Notes: a model not told the origin generated them from the sequence alone. Positions 1 to 12,074 are shown, counted from the first letter of the stretch. The stretch: DNA of 64,000 bases from Aliidiomarina iranensis (GCF_003987135.1 NZ_PIPJ01000002.1:372001-436000); one strand, 5' to 3'. Translations and numbers: made by a program.

Positions 1-53
1 AGGGAGGCTTCCATCCGCTGGCCAATTCCTGCGGCCGGGATTACTGCAATCAT
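1..53 (-). CDS. ispD: IspD, 2-C-methyl-D-erythritol 4-phosphate cytidylyltransferase, N-terminal fragment
   Basis: Only the first 17 complete codons lie in the window; the gene runs off the left edge. The reading begins MIAVIPAAGIGQRMEASL, the nucleotide-binding start typical of IspD and related cytidylyltransferases (AAGxGxRM). IspD makes CDP-methylerythritol in the MEP isoprenoid pathway. Its ATG overlaps the ftsB stop as ATGA, the usual ftsB-ispD arrangement in gammaproteobacteria. The call rests on this short motif plus the neighbour. Confidence 0.8.
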   Translation of the reverse strand, partial: MIAVIPAAGIGQRMEAS

Positions 54-343
54 GCATCAGGTTCCTGCTCATCAACACTAATTAAACGAAAGAAGGTTTC
101 ATCCGGACGAACCAACCCGAGCTCATTGCGAGCGCGTTCTTCTACCGCTTCCATAGCATTGCGTAAATCGTCAATATCCGCCGCTATTAACTGATTGCGT
201 TGCTCCAAGGTTTCATTGGTAACAGCCTGCCGCGCCACGTCGCTCTGCAGCTCTCGGTAATCTTTCATGCCGTACTCGCCGAACCAAATTCGATATTGCA
301 GCGCGAGTACGAGACCAATAATAATCACCGTTAATAAACGCAT
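50..343 (-). CDS. ftsB: Cell division protein FtsB
   Basis: A 97-residue bitopic membrane protein: a short cytoplasmic start, one membrane segment at about residues 3-20, then a coiled-coil-like stretch (about 28-72) and a short acidic tail. This is the FtsB plan, and the size is close to the E. coli protein (about 103). FtsB joins FtsL and FtsQ in the periplasm and signals to FtsW-FtsI at the septum. It is coupled to ispD by a 4-bp ATGA overlap. In many relatives eno lies directly upstream; here an extra gene separates them. Confidence 0.9.
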   Translation of the reverse strand: MRLLTVIIIGLVLALQYRIWFGEYGMKDYRELQSDVARQAVTNETLEQRNQLIAADIDDLRNAMEAVEERARNELGLVRPDETFFRLISVDEQEPDA

Positions 344-402
344 ATCAACCTCGAGTTATCGCAATTTTTCGTTGCTGTTAATCTACCACCGACACCTGCA
401 GG

Positions 403-1083
403 TTAAAAGGGCAACTTATCAACACCGGTAAACTTTGGCCATTGCACCGTTGCCGTTAATAACAAGGTTCGCAAACTCAATGCGTGGGGTTGAATGCGGC
501 CACTGGCATTCCATTGATGGCCGCAGCAGGCCGCCGTTATGCTATTTTTACTTGGCAGCAAGAGCCGCAGGCTACCTACATCCGCACTTAAATCAGAGGC
601 TTTCGGGTTACCGTGAAAATCAAACCAACCAAACTGATTCAGATGCAAACGTTGCGCCTCAATATCTACTTCATCGATTGAATCGAGGCATACGCGAATC
701 ACCCCCGCGGTTTTTACCCATACCGGCAAAGGCAAGGCTAAAACAGCGTGCTGGCCTAGCCATTTACATAATTTATCAGGCGTATTTTCGGTTGGCGGCT
801 GCAATTTTTGTTTTGCTAACCAAGCAGCGCTGTGCACGTCAAGTTGCAAGCCTTGGCCGGGTTTATTTGCGCTCGCTAGCAGCGCATGCGCCGCCCGTTG
901 CACGTAATAACTTAAACTACCGAGGCGGCGGCGCAACAAGCCGATATCATTATGAGCTGATTGCCCGGGAGGCTCACTGAGTTGCAGCAATTCTGCAGCA
1001 TAAAGCGCATTGCACAACTCAGCGAATTGGCTATCAAAGCCAACCGGATTAAATATTTCCGATTGCCCCGCTCGCATCACCAT
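403..1083 (-). CDS. Hypothetical protein between eno and ftsB
   Basis: A 226-residue reading frame that I do not recognise. It has no signal peptide, no clear membrane segment and no catalytic motif I can name. Visible traits are a Leu/Ala-rich helical N-terminal half, a Trp-rich middle (KWLGQHAVLALPLPVWV) and a CCGHQW cluster near residue 185. It follows eno after 12 bp and precedes ftsB, so it is probably cotranscribed. The start is uncertain: ATG at 1083 or ATG at 1077, neither with a strong ribosome site. Codon use resembles the neighbours, and the opposite-strand frame (435-980) looks like a shadow. I infer a real, lineage-restricted gene. Confidence 0.6.
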   Translation of the reverse strand: MVMRAGQSEIFNPVGFDSQFAELCNALYAAELLQLSEPPGQSAHNDIGLLRRRLGSLSYYVQRAAHALLASANKPGQGLQLDVHSAAWLAKQKLQPPTENTPDKLCKWLGQHAVLALPLPVWVKTAGVIRVCLDSIDEVDIEAQRLHLNQFGWFDFHGNPKASDLSADVGSLRLLLPSKNSITAACCGHQWNASGRIQPHALSLRTLLLTATVQWPKFTGVDKLPF

Positions 1084-1095
1084 TAACCACTGTGC

Positions 1096-4065
<2,970 letters not shown>

Positions 4066-4109
4066 TTAGGGTAAATGGTTCAAGGAAAAGGATGTAAAGA
4101 CGGGAAAAC

Positions 4110-4138
4110 AGTATACTCTAGCATCGCCTTAGCAACAA
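4110..4138 (-). promoter_or_regulatory. Candidate Sigma70 promoter for pyrG-eno
   Basis: On the minus strand, TTGTTG (4133-4138) and TATACT (4110-4115) are separated by exactly 17 bp, about 60 bp before the pyrG start. The -10 matches the consensus at five of six positions. No experimental support. Confidence 0.6.
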
Positions 4139-4212
4139 TGAATAAAGTGCATTTAGCCAAGTTCTTTTCCGTATTAAACGCTTGCAAGCCATCAGGTTGT
4201 AGTGTTCGAGGC

Positions 4213-4256
4213 GGGTTAACAAAAGCGCTCGGCTCTTTCGTTAACCCTTTTATTTT
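4213..4256. repeat. Inverted repeat GGGTTAAC...GTTAACCC after mazG
   Basis: An 8-bp perfect inverted repeat (4213-4220 and 4240-4247) encloses a 19-nt segment that can extend pairing (AAAG/CTTT). The T-rich tract TTTTATTTT follows on the plus strand only, and overlaps the mazG stop. mazG and pyrG both run on the minus strand, so as a terminator it points the wrong way for them. It may still act as a weak minus-strand stop, or end a plus-strand transcript. Confidence 0.5.
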
Positions 4257-5068
4257 CAAGCCTTGAGATTAGATTTGGCTGTTCCCCATAAGCTCTCTAA
4301 CCTTGCTAAGCCCGCATTATCTAGGTTAATTTGTTGCTCTTCAGCAAGCCTTTCCACTTCCCGAAAACGCTGCATAAATTTCACATTGGCTCGGCGCAAA
4401 GCCGTTTCTGGATTTACTTTACAGTGTCGAGCCAAATTAACAGTGGCGAAAAGTAGATCGCCAATTTCTTCTTCCACCTTCTCTTGATGCCGCTCCGAAG
4501 CGCTAAGTTCCTCTGCAACCTCTTGAGTTTCTTCGCTAATTTTAGCTAACACTTGCTCCGGCTCATCCCAATCAAAGCCAACAGCTGCACACCGTTTTTG
4601 AATTTTTAAAGCCTGCAGAATTGCCGGTAGGTTCGATGGAATGTCGGCAAAAACGCTGCGATCTGTGGCTTTATCTGCTCGTTCCTGTTTTTTAATAAGT
4701 TCCCACTGGCGTTTTACATCTTCGGCGTCAGCAACTTCGCCATCGGCAAATACATGAGGATGGCGGCGCACCAACTTATCGGCAATTGCCTCAGCAATGC
4801 CATCAAAATCGAACTCGCCTTGTTCTTTTGCTAACTGAGCATAAAACACCACTTGAAATATTAAATCGCCAAGCTCATCGCGAATATTTTCTATGTTTCC
4901 TTCTGTAATCGCTGCTGCCACTTCATACGCTTCTTCGATGGTATATGGAATTAAACTCTCCATCGTTTGCTTCAAATCCCAAGGGCAGCCACCTTCAGGG
5001 TTTCGTAATGCCGCCATGATATCCAGCAAACGATTCATATTCGGTAATTCTGGCGCATCTTTTGTCAT
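4256..5068 (-). CDS. mazG: MazG nucleoside triphosphate pyrophosphohydrolase
   Basis: About 270 residues from the chosen start (E. coli 263). MazG hydrolyses NTPs and dNTPs to monophosphates and is linked to house-cleaning and to lowering ppGpp effects. Two all-alpha MazG repeats are visible: GGCPWDLKQT, then TIEEAYEVA and ELGDLIFQVVFYAQLA; later SEETQEVAEEL and EEEIGDLLFATVNLARH. The frame is open upstream to a GTG at 5104, but the ATG at 5068 (MTKDAPEL) fits the family start and has AAAGG about 10 nt upstream. It follows relA, as in E. coli. Confidence 0.93.
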   Translation of the reverse strand: MTKDAPELPNMNRLLDIMAALRNPEGGCPWDLKQTMESLIPYTIEEAYEVAAAITEGNIENIRDELGDLIFQVVFYAQLAKEQGEFDFDGIAEAIADKLVRRHPHVFADGEVADAEDVKRQWELIKKQERADKATDRSVFADIPSNLPAILQALKIQKRCAAVGFDWDEPEQVLAKISEETQEVAEELSASERHQEKVEEEIGDLLFATVNLARHCKVNPETALRRANVKFMQRFREVERLAEEQQINLDNAGLARLESLWGTAKSNLKA

Positions 5069-5118
5069 TTGCTCTGAACCTTTCTTTTCATGAATTTTCA
5101 CCACTGCAGTATTCTCGC

Positions 5119-7407
5119 TTATTTCCGTACAGCCTGCCGTACGTGGCTTACTTGCTGAATTCGGCTCAATAAACGCTGAATTTCATTATTGTGTTGCACC
5201 ATAATCTCTAAATCGATAAATACCTGTTGCCGATCGTGATCATGCCGCGTGGCCACATTATTCACATTTACTTTCTCGTGGCTCAAAATACTAGTGATGT
5301 CATGCAGTAATCCGGATCTATCCTCCGCGGTGATCAACAAACGCGTGGCATAGCGCTGGGCTTGCTCCTGCTCCCAAGCAACATCAATGGTGCGTTCAGG
5401 GTGCGTTTCCAACAATTGCTGTAATTTCTCACATTCGCGATGATGCACCGAAACACCTCGGCCTTGGGTAACATAGCCCATGATCGGATCGCCCGGTAAA
5501 GGCTGACAACAACGAGCAAAATTCATTAGCAAATTACCAATACCGCCAACCTTTACCCCCTCCGGCTGTTTCTTTTGCTTGCCTGTACGTTTTTTCGTTG
5601 TCAGTTTTTCAAGTTCAGCAATTTCATCCTCTTGCGGGCCACGGATAAAATTTACGATTTGATTCAAACGAACATCACCAGCGCCAATGGCGGCTAACAA
5701 ATCATCGAGATGATTCATGTTAAAGCGCTCAATTGCCGGGCGAGTATCTTGCAACGTTAGTTTGTACTTGGCCAATTCCGCTTCAAGTAATACCTTACCG
5801 GCCTGTAAATTCTCTTCCCGGTCGAGCTTTTTAAAATAGGCATGCACTTTGCTCCGGGCACGGGCTGATTTCAAATAGCCTAGAGCGGGGTTTAACCAAT
5901 CACGCTTGGGGTTTTCATCTTTTTGCGTGAGAACCTCAACGCGTTCACCGTTTTGCAATACATAGGTAAAAGGCACAATGCGGCCATCCGCTTTTACACC
6001 AATACAACGATGGCCAATTTGTGAATGAATGTAATAGGCAAAATCTAATGGTGTTGAACCATAGGGTAAATCAATTACATCACCTTTGGGGGTGAAAACA
6101 TAAACTCTATCTTCAAATACTTGGCTACGAATTTCCTGAACTAAATCATCGTTTTCGGCCATATCCTCGTGCCAAGCGAGTAATTTGCGCAACCATGAAA
6201 TCTTATCTTCGTAACCCTGTGAACGCCCGCTACTTGGGCCTTCTTTGTAAACCCAGTGGGCCGCTACACCAAGTTCAGCGTCATCATGCATTTGCTCCGA
6301 GCGAATCTGAATTTCCACATTCTTTTGCTCAGGGCCAATCACTACCGTATGAATCGATTGATAACCATTGGCTTTCGGCGTTGCTACATAATCATCAAAT
6401 TCACTGGCCAAATGGCGCCACCGGCTGTGCACAATACCTAATGCGGCATAACAATCTTTAAGGTTTTGGGTAACGATGCGCACGGCGCGGATATCGAAAA
6501 GCTCATCAAATTCCAGATTTTTCTTCTGCATCTTTTTCCAGATGCTGAAAATATGTTTTGGCCGCCCTTCAACCTGAGCGGTAACATTCTGCGCAGCCAG
6601 ATCGTCGCGAAGGCCCTGAACAAATGCCTCAATATATGTTTCCCGTTGCCGCCGCTTCTCATGCAACTGGCGCGCAATCGACATATAAATGTCAGGATGC
6701 AAATAGCGAAACGATAGATCTTCCAATTCCCATTTTATTTGCCCCACCCCTAACCGATTTGCCAGCGGGCCATAAATTTCACTGCACTCTTTGGCCGCTA
6801 ATACGCGGCTTTCCTCATCAGCATTTTTTACTTCACGTAAAAAACAAATCCGCTCAGCGAGTTTAATGAGAACCGCCCGTACATCTTCCACCATAGCGAG
6901 GAGCATGCGCCGAACCGCATCAATTTGCTTTTCACCCGGTTTACCATGGCGAAAATGCTGTAAATCGCTGATGCTATTCATTTGCTGCACGGTATCAACC
7001 AAATCGGCAGTACTGGCGCTCAATTGCTCAGCTATCCATGTTTTAGAGATTAGTTTTGCTTCAAAGAAAGGCACACAAAGTGCCGCTTGCAGGCTTTGTT
7101 GGTCTAATTTCAAGCTCGAGAGGATTTCCACCATCTCTTGCCCTTTCAGCACTAATTCTTGTAGCGCTGAACCTTTTAGTACTGAACCTTTTATCGCAGG
7201 TTGCGAGGCGTCCTGGGAAGCATTTTGCGCTGCCGCGGCAGCAGGTTTTGCAGCTTTTCTCTTGGCAAGTACGTTTTGGCCGTGCTCCGCTAGCGCAACA
7301 ACGAGCGCCTGAAGGTTGTGCTGCTCTGATTCTTCCGGTACATGATTAAGCCAGCTATCATCGCTAGATTGATGCTCCTCAGCGTGAACGTTACGTACCT
7401 TAACCAT
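5119..7407 (-). CDS. relA: RelA, ribosome-associated GTP pyrophosphokinase
   Basis: A 762-residue (p)ppGpp synthetase (E. coli 744) that triggers the stringent response on starved ribosomes. In order: an Ala/Gln-rich N-terminal linker (about 50-75) longer than I expect; a degenerate HD domain without hydrolase motifs; the synthetase domain with EFDDYVATPKANGYQSIHTVV (the EFDD form marks a RelA-type monofunctional enzyme); TGS (VFTPKGDVIDLPYGSTPLDFAYY); the Cys-containing region FARCCQPLPGDPI; and a C-terminal ACT/RRM domain (LLITAEDRSGLLHDI). AGGAG precedes the ATG. The gene lies between acpS and mazG. Confidence 0.97.
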   Translation of the reverse strand: MVKVRNVHAEEHQSSDDSWLNHVPEESEQHNLQALVVALAEHGQNVLAKRKAAKPAAAAAQNASQDASQPAIKGSVLKGSALQELVLKGQEMVEILSSLKLDQQSLQAALCVPFFEAKLISKTWIAEQLSASTADLVDTVQQMNSISDLQHFRHGKPGEKQIDAVRRMLLAMVEDVRAVLIKLAERICFLREVKNADEESRVLAAKECSEIYGPLANRLGVGQIKWELEDLSFRYLHPDIYMSIARQLHEKRRQRETYIEAFVQGLRDDLAAQNVTAQVEGRPKHIFSIWKKMQKKNLEFDELFDIRAVRIVTQNLKDCYAALGIVHSRWRHLASEFDDYVATPKANGYQSIHTVVIGPEQKNVEIQIRSEQMHDDAELGVAAHWVYKEGPSSGRSQGYEDKISWLRKLLAWHEDMAENDDLVQEIRSQVFEDRVYVFTPKGDVIDLPYGSTPLDFAYYIHSQIGHRCIGVKADGRIVPFTYVLQNGERVEVLTQKDENPKRDWLNPALGYLKSARARSKVHAYFKKLDREENLQAGKVLLEAELAKYKLTLQDTRPAIERFNMNHLDDLLAAIGAGDVRLNQIVNFIRGPQEDEIAELEKLTTKKRTGKQKKQPEGVKVGGIGNLLMNFARCCQPLPGDPIMGYVTQGRGVSVHHRECEKLQQLLETHPERTIDVAWEQEQAQRYATRLLITAEDRSGLLHDITSILSHEKVNVNNVATRHDHDRQQVFIDLEIMVQHNNEIQRLLSRIQQVSHVRQAVRK
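7166..7195. repeat. 15-bp tandem duplication inside relA
   Basis: Two adjacent 15-bp units, gctgaaccttttagt and actgaaccttttatc, encode the repeated peptide KGSVLKGSAL in the N-terminal linker of RelA. The duplication is in frame, so it lengthens the linker without breaking the gene. Confidence 0.8.
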
Positions 7408-7451
7408 AAATACTCCTACATTTACTACTCTAATGCTCTCGTCACGGCTTT

Positions 7452-7541
7452 TTCCAGCGAGAATAGTTCCAGCGAGAATACTTCCAATGAGAATACTTTC
7501 AGCGAAAATGCGGCCTCCGAGAATGCTTCCATCAAGCTCGG
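7452..7541. repeat. 15-bp minisatellite between acpS and relA
   Basis: Five head-to-tail 15-bp units (7452-7466, 7467-7481, 7482-7496, 7497-7511, 7512-7526) with consensus ttccagcgagaatac, plus a sixth degenerate unit that overlaps the acpS stop codon. The first two units differ at one base; later ones have drifted more. The array fills most of the 124-bp spacer ahead of relA. Confidence 0.85.
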
Positions 7542-7915
7542 CTCTCGAGAACTACCATGGCTTGTGCATAATGCGCTTCATCGCTCAATGAAATATGTTG
7601 ATCACTAACAGCGAGTGCCGCAGCTCTGGCCTGTGCTGCGGCAGTAAAACGCAAAAGCGGTTGCCCTAAATCGGTGTGCTCTACTTCAATATGATGCCAA
7701 CTCATACCACTTTGTAAACCGGTACCTAAGGCTTTTAAAGCAGCCTCTTTGGCGGCAAAGCGTTTCGCTAAAAACCGTTCGGGTTCTTTCGCAACCGCAA
7801 AAACGGCTAACTCCTTTGCACTTAATAAGCGTTTCGCCAATCCAGGCTGCCGTTCTAATGCCGAGCGGATGCGGGCAATTTCTACAATATCGGTACCGAT
7901 GCCAACAATCGCCAT
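7532..7915 (-). CDS. acpS: Holo-[acyl-carrier-protein] synthase
   Basis: A 127-residue phosphopantetheinyl transferase (E. coli 126) that loads 4'-phosphopantetheine from CoA onto ACP. The two family signatures are present: GIGTDIVEIARI (metal Asp) near the N-terminus and RFAAKEAALKALG. It is coupled to pdxJ by a TAATG stop-start. Its 3' end runs into the tandem repeat, so the last residues (VVLESRA) may have been reshaped by it. Confidence 0.96.
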   Translation of the reverse strand: MAIVGIGTDIVEIARIRSALERQPGLAKRLLSAKELAVFAVAKEPERFLAKRFAAKEAALKALGTGLQSGMSWHHIEVEHTDLGQPLLRFTAAAQARAAALAVSDQHISLSDEAHYAQAMVVLESRA

Positions 7916-8643
7916 TAGCCCCGAGCCTGCTCAATAAGTTGCTTCATTTCCGCTACGGCGTTGTGTAAACCACTAAACACAGCGCGGCCAATAATGGCAT
8001 GGCCAATATTCAATTCATAAATTTCCGGGATAGCCGCAATTGCTTGAGTATTATGATAATGCAAGCCGTGGCCGGCGTTCACAACTAAGCCAAGCCCGGC
8101 GGCAAAGCGCGCAGCCTGTTGTAATTGCTGCAATGCATCCGTTTGTGCAGTGCCTTGAGCCTCTGCGTAGTGGCCCGTGTGCAACTCAATATAGGGCGCT
8201 TTCACTTCTTTAGCGGCCTCAATTTGTTGTTGATCACCATCAATGAAGAGTGAAACCAAAATTCCAGCAGCACTTAATTTCGCCACTACATCGCGGGTAC
8301 GCTCAAGCTGACCGGCAACATCGAGCCCGCCCTCTGTGGTTAATTCTTCGCGCTTTTCCGGAACTAAACATACATACGCGGGCTTGGTAGCAATCGCGAT
8401 GTTTACCATCTCATCGGTCATGGCCATTTCTAGGTTCATTCGAGTTTGAATGGTTTCTGCTAAAAGGCGGACATCACGGTCTGTTATGTGCCGGCGATCT
8501 TCTCGCAAATGCACAGTAATGCCGGCAGCTCCCGCTTGCTCTGCGATAGCCGCAGCTTGCACGGGTTCAGGGTAAGCAACACCGCGGGCGTTTCGCAGTG
8601 TCGCTATATGATCAATATTTACTCCAAGTAAAGCAGCTGACAT
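7915..8643 (-). CDS. pdxJ: Pyridoxine 5'-phosphate synthase
   Basis: A 242-residue TIM-barrel enzyme (E. coli 243) that condenses 1-deoxyxylulose 5-phosphate with aminoacetone phosphate to form pyridoxine 5'-phosphate. Typical motifs: [35 protein letters not shown] and [11 protein letters not shown]. It sits between recO and acpS, the standard pdxJ-acpS pair, and its TAA overlaps the acpS ATG. Confidence 0.97.
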   Translation of the reverse strand: MSAALLGVNIDHIATLRNARGVAYPEPVQAAAIAEQAGAAGITVHLREDRRHITDRDVRLLAETIQTRMNLEMAMTDEMVNIAIATKPAYVCLVPEKREELTTEGGLDVAGQLERTRDVVAKLSAAGILVSLFIDGDQQQIEAAKEVKAPYIELHTGHYAEAQGTAQTDALQQLQQAARFAAGLGLVVNAGHGLHYHNTQAIAAIPEIYELNIGHAIIGRAVFSGLHNAVAEMKQLIEQARG

Positions 8644-8682
8644 GAGAGCTCCTGTTATCCATCAGCCTAATGAAAAGGCGAA

Positions 8683-9507
8683 CTATTTGTGTTTAACCGC
8701 AGCCAATAAAAGCTCACGGCTTCGTAATGGCTTCGCACCCAACAACGGGGCATAAGCAATACGCATTAAATGCTTAAATTGTTTTAACACCTGCGGATCC
8801 GCTAATTGAAATCGCCCTAGCTGTGCAATTTCTTCACCGCTTAACAGCCATTCTTGTGTTCTGCTCTCATGCAACGGTTTCTTTACCTGATCATGAATTA
8901 CCTGATCATAAACCCGCGATATGTCTACAAGCTCTTCTTCGTTAACTTGATCGCGAAGCTCATTACCAAGTTCTTCGCGCGCACTTGCATGGGCTTCGGC
9001 AGGCACAAAGCCCGCACCCGCCACAAATCGGTAATACTGCTCAGAAGTTATCAGATTGCCATCATTTGCATCATGGGTAAATGAGAAATCTAAATCTAGG
9101 TGGCAAAGTAAACGGTATTCAAATTGTCGTAAAACTGGCTCAATAACTTGGATATCAGAGAGCAATGTCAAACTCTTAATATAATCGGCAAACAAGCCGG
9201 GGAAATCGGTTAACTCAGGCAATAATCGCTGCAATAATTCATTTAAATAAAGGCCGCTATAGAGGTGTATATGGCGTAGAGGAAAATGCTGCAGGCTCTC
9301 TGCGCGAGCTAAGGTTTTAACTTCGCCACGGCCTTTGAGTTCAATATCAATGAGGGTAAAAGGTTCTAGGGTTGCACGCAGCGAAGAACGTCGGCTACGG
9401 GCATATTTTGCAATTGCACGAACCCGGCCGCTATCTTCCGTAAACAAATCCAACAGCAGGCCATGTTCTTGCCAGGGCCAACGGTGCAATACCACGGCCC
9501 TGGCCAT
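8683..9507 (-). CDS. recO: DNA repair protein RecO
   Basis: A 274-residue protein, somewhat longer than E. coli RecO (242). RecO anneals complementary strands and helps RecR load RecA on SSB-coated gaps. The N-terminal OB-fold region reads AVVLHRWPWQEHGLLLDLFTE, followed by the helical domain (LHLYSGLYLNELLQRLLPE-type helix). Its ATG overlaps the era stop as TAATG, the rnc-era-recO-pdxJ order of gammaproteobacteria. Confidence 0.94.
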   Translation of the reverse strand: MARAVVLHRWPWQEHGLLLDLFTEDSGRVRAIAKYARSRRSSLRATLEPFTLIDIELKGRGEVKTLARAESLQHFPLRHIHLYSGLYLNELLQRLLPELTDFPGLFADYIKSLTLLSDIQVIEPVLRQFEYRLLCHLDLDFSFTHDANDGNLITSEQYYRFVAGAGFVPAEAHASAREELGNELRDQVNEEELVDISRVYDQVIHDQVKKPLHESRTQEWLLSGEEIAQLGRFQLADPQVLKQFKHLMRIAYAPLLGAKPLRSRELLLAAVKHK

Positions 9508-10448
9508 TACTCTTCTCCGTAACCTAGGCTACGAAGCGCGCGTTCATCATCGGCCCAACCGGATTTAACTTTCACCCAAAGTTGCAGGTTTACCCGCGCT
9601 TCTAACATCTGTTCTATGTCTTTCCGGGCCTCTGAACCAATGGTTTTTAACTTACTGCCCTTATTACCAATAACCATTCGTTTTTGGCCTTCACGCTCCA
9701 CTAAGATCAAAGCATGAATGTGAACCACGCCATTCTCAGTTGTTTCATATTTCTCAATTTCCACCGTTGTCGAATACGGCAGTTCTTCACCATTGAAGCG
9801 CATTAACTTTTCCCGCACCGTTTCTGCCGCCATAAAACGCACAGAGCGATCGGTCACGTGATCCGCTGGGTAAAAATGAATGCCCTCACGCAAATATGGG
9901 CGCACCAAAGCCTTTATTTTCGGCATGTGCTCAGGGGAAAGTGCCGAAATGGGAATAATTTCTTTGAATTCAAACTCCGCCGCAATTTTCTGTATGTGAG
10001 GCAGCAATGAACCCTTATCTTTAACCTGGTCTATCTTATTGATGATTAACATCGCCGGACGATTCGCACGCTTGATCTTGGTGAGTACCATTTCATCGTC
10101 TTCTGTCCAGTGTGTGCCTTCCACAATAAACAGAACTAAATCCACATCACCAATAGAGGAGCTGGCTGCTCGATTCATTAAGCGGTTAATAGCGCGCTTT
10201 TCATCTTTATGCAGGCCTGGCGTATCCACGTAAATAGTTTGATACGGGCCCTCAGTGTCAATACCTAAAATCCGATGCCGGGTGGTTTGAGCCTTCTTTG
10301 AAGTAATACTTACCTTCTGGCCCAACAATTGATTCAACAGCGTAGATTTGCCTACGTTCGGCCTACCCACAATCGCCACAAAACCGTTAAAGGTTGGGCC
10401 GGCGGGTGTTTCACTGGCTTCAGCTGCGAAAAAATCATCTAAATTCAT
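9507..10448 (-). CDS. era: GTPase Era
   Basis: A 313-residue GTPase (E. coli 301) needed for 16S rRNA maturation and 30S assembly. G1 [10 protein letters not shown]3 DTPGLH and G4 NKIDQV are all present, followed by a C-terminal KH domain with the [14 protein letters not shown]-binding loop. It overlaps rnc by ATGA and recO by TAATG, so the three are probably translated in a coupled way. Confidence 0.97.
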   Translation of the reverse strand: MNLDDFFAAEASETPAGPTFNGFVAIVGRPNVGKSTLLNQLLGQKVSITSKKAQTTRHRILGIDTEGPYQTIYVDTPGLHKDEKRAINRLMNRAASSSIGDVDLVLFIVEGTHWTEDDEMVLTKIKRANRPAMLIINKIDQVKDKGSLLPHIQKIAAEFEFKEIIPISALSPEHMPKIKALVRPYLREGIHFYPADHVTDRSVRFMAAETVREKLMRFNGEELPYSTTVEIEKYETTENGVVHIHALILVEREGQKRMVIGNKGSKLKTIGSEARKDIEQMLEARVNLQLWVKVKSGWADDERALRSLGYGEE

Positions 10449-11152
10449 TTTAATTCCTTGCCTTCCGGCAGTTCCGCTAGTTGCTCAATAACTTTTGCCG
10501 CGGCATTTTGTTCTGCTTTGCGGCGGCTCGTGCCCGTAGCAACCACCGCTTCCGCGAGTGGTTCTACTTTACAAGTAACGGTAAAACGTTGGTTGTGCGC
10601 CTGCCCTTCGGTGGCGCTCACTTCGTATTCAGGAACGGCAAATTGCCGGCTTTGTAGATATTCTTGCAAACGCGTTTTCGGATCTTTTTGGCTGTTACCG
10701 GGCCGAATCTCTGCCAACAACGGTTGATACCAGCTACGCACAATGGCTTGTACCTGCTGAATATCACTATCTAAGAAGATAGCACCGATTATGCCTTCTA
10801 CCGCATCAGATAAAATGGAATCACGGCGAAAACCACCACTTTTTAATTCGCCCGGGCCTAAATTCAAAAACTTTCCAAGTTCAAATTTTCGCGCCAACTT
10901 TGCCAACATATCGCCGCAAACCAAAGTGGCGCGCATGCGGCTTAACTCACCTTCCGGTGATTTTGGAAAACGGTGATACAAAGCTTCCGCAATAACCACA
11001 CTCAAAATTGAATCGCCCAAAAACTCAAGGCGTTCATAATGCCCTTCACCCGCACTTCGATGAGTAAGGGCCTGATACAAAAGTGCATGATTTTTAAAGT
11101 TGTAGCCTAGCCGCCGCTCAATTTCACGGAGCTGGATAGGTGTTAAACTCAC
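10445..11152 (-). CDS. rnc: Ribonuclease III
   Basis: A 235-residue double-strand-specific endoribonuclease (E. coli 226) that processes rRNA precursors and many mRNAs. The catalytic signature [20 protein letters not shown] and the second acidic site [13 protein letters not shown] are visible, followed by a C-terminal dsRNA-binding domain ([12 protein letters not shown] to [16 protein letters not shown]). It overlaps both lepB and era by 4 bp (ATGA). Confidence 0.97.
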   Translation of the reverse strand: MSLTPIQLREIERRLGYNFKNHALLYQALTHRSAGEGHYERLEFLGDSILSVVIAEALYHRFPKSPEGELSRMRATLVCGDMLAKLARKFELGKFLNLGPGELKSGGFRRDSILSDAVEGIIGAIFLDSDIQQVQAIVRSWYQPLLAEIRPGNSQKDPKTRLQEYLQSRQFAVPEYEVSATEGQAHNQRFTVTCKVEPLAEAVVATGTSRRKAEQNAAAKVIEQLAELPEGKELK

Positions 11153-12042
11153 TCAATTCTCCCTAAACGATCAAAACGAAGTTTGCTCGGCACCCATGTT
11201 GGTAACCAGCTATTCGCATCCCTTTCAAACTCAAAACTTAACCAAATAAATACCGCACGGCCTACCAAAAGATCTTCATCAACAAAGCCCCAGTAACGGC
11301 TATCAATCGAATTGTCTCGGTTATCGCCAATGAAAAAATACTGGCCTTCCGGTACATCCCAAACGAACGAATCACTATGAATATTCACCCGCGGGTTTAC
11401 CAAAACATCGTATTCTTTGTTAATGCCCTGCTCAATGTAACGGCGCACCGGCACCTGCTGCTGCATGAACTCGCCTTCGGCTTGAAATTCTCGTTGCAGC
11501 ACAATAGGTTCAACATCGCTGCAATCGGGTAAGCAATTTGGCTGCACATAAAAGGTTTTATCGGTGTAGGTAATACGATCACCCGGCATACCAATCACAC
11601 GCTTAATGTAATCAAGATCTGGCTCTACAGGGTATTTGAACACGGCAATATCACCGCGTTCGGGGCGGCCAGTGTTGATAAATTCCTTTCGGGTAATAGG
11701 TTCTCTTAACCCATAACGAAATTTCTCAACCAAAATGAAATCCCCTACTAACAGAGTAGGCATCATGGAACCAGAAGGAATACGAAACGGCTCGTAAAGG
11801 AACGAGCGTAAAATCAAAATCACAAACAACACAGGGAACGCAGCTTGCGCAAAATCAGCTAAGCCTGATTGAGGCGCAAGCTGTTCGGCTTGCTCAGCGC
11901 TAAGTTTCACACCCGCTTGCGCTTCTGCCGCGCGAATTTTTTCCATCCGCTTTGGCTTCCACACCCAGTGATCGATAGCCCAAACAATGCCTGTAAATAA
12001 GCTGCCGAACACCAGCAACAAGGAAAAGTAGTATGTGGTCAT
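11149..12042 (-). CDS. lepB: Signal peptidase I
   Basis: A 297-residue inner-membrane protease (E. coli 324) that removes signal peptides from exported proteins. One N-terminal membrane segment and a second near residues 68-85 precede the periplasmic catalytic domain. The Ser-Lys dyad is in [14 protein letters not shown] (nucleophile Ser) and [11 protein letters not shown] (general-base Lys); box [15 protein letters not shown] is intact. It lies between lepA and rnc as in E. coli. Confidence 0.97.
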   Translation of the reverse strand: MTTYYFSLLLVFGSLFTGIVWAIDHWVWKPKRMEKIRAAEAQAGVKLSAEQAEQLAPQSGLADFAQAAFPVLFVILILRSFLYEPFRIPSGSMMPTLLVGDFILVEKFRYGLREPITRKEFINTGRPERGDIAVFKYPVEPDLDYIKRVIGMPGDRITYTDKTFYVQPNCLPDCSDVEPIVLQREFQAEGEFMQQQVPVRRYIEQGINKEYDVLVNPRVNIHSDSFVWDVPEGQYFFIGDNRDNSIDSRYWGFVDEDLLVGRAVFIWLSFEFERDANSWLPTWVPSKLRFDRLGRIE

Positions 12043-12074
12043 GCTGAACGTTCCTGTATAAAGTTCCTAATACG

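Noticed and set aside
435-980. Plus-strand 181-residue frame opposite the hypothetical gene at 403-1083
   Set aside because: It lacks a ribosome site, reads as a low-quality protein and mirrors a frame that fits the eno-ftsB operon better. I cannot fully exclude it.
6791-7312. Plus-strand 173-residue frame inside relA
   Set aside because: It is Ser/Cys/Ala-rich, typical of an antisense shadow; relA is certain on the other strand.
7342-7608. Plus-strand 88-residue frame with SSEN repeats
   Set aside because: The repeats are a by-product of the 15-bp minisatellite, and the frame overlaps relA and acpS antisense.
12043-12070. GGAACTT on the minus strand just before lepB, considered as a SigmaE -35
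   Set aside because: No TCTAA- or TCAAA-like -10 occurs 15-17 bp downstream; that spacing lands on the start codon.
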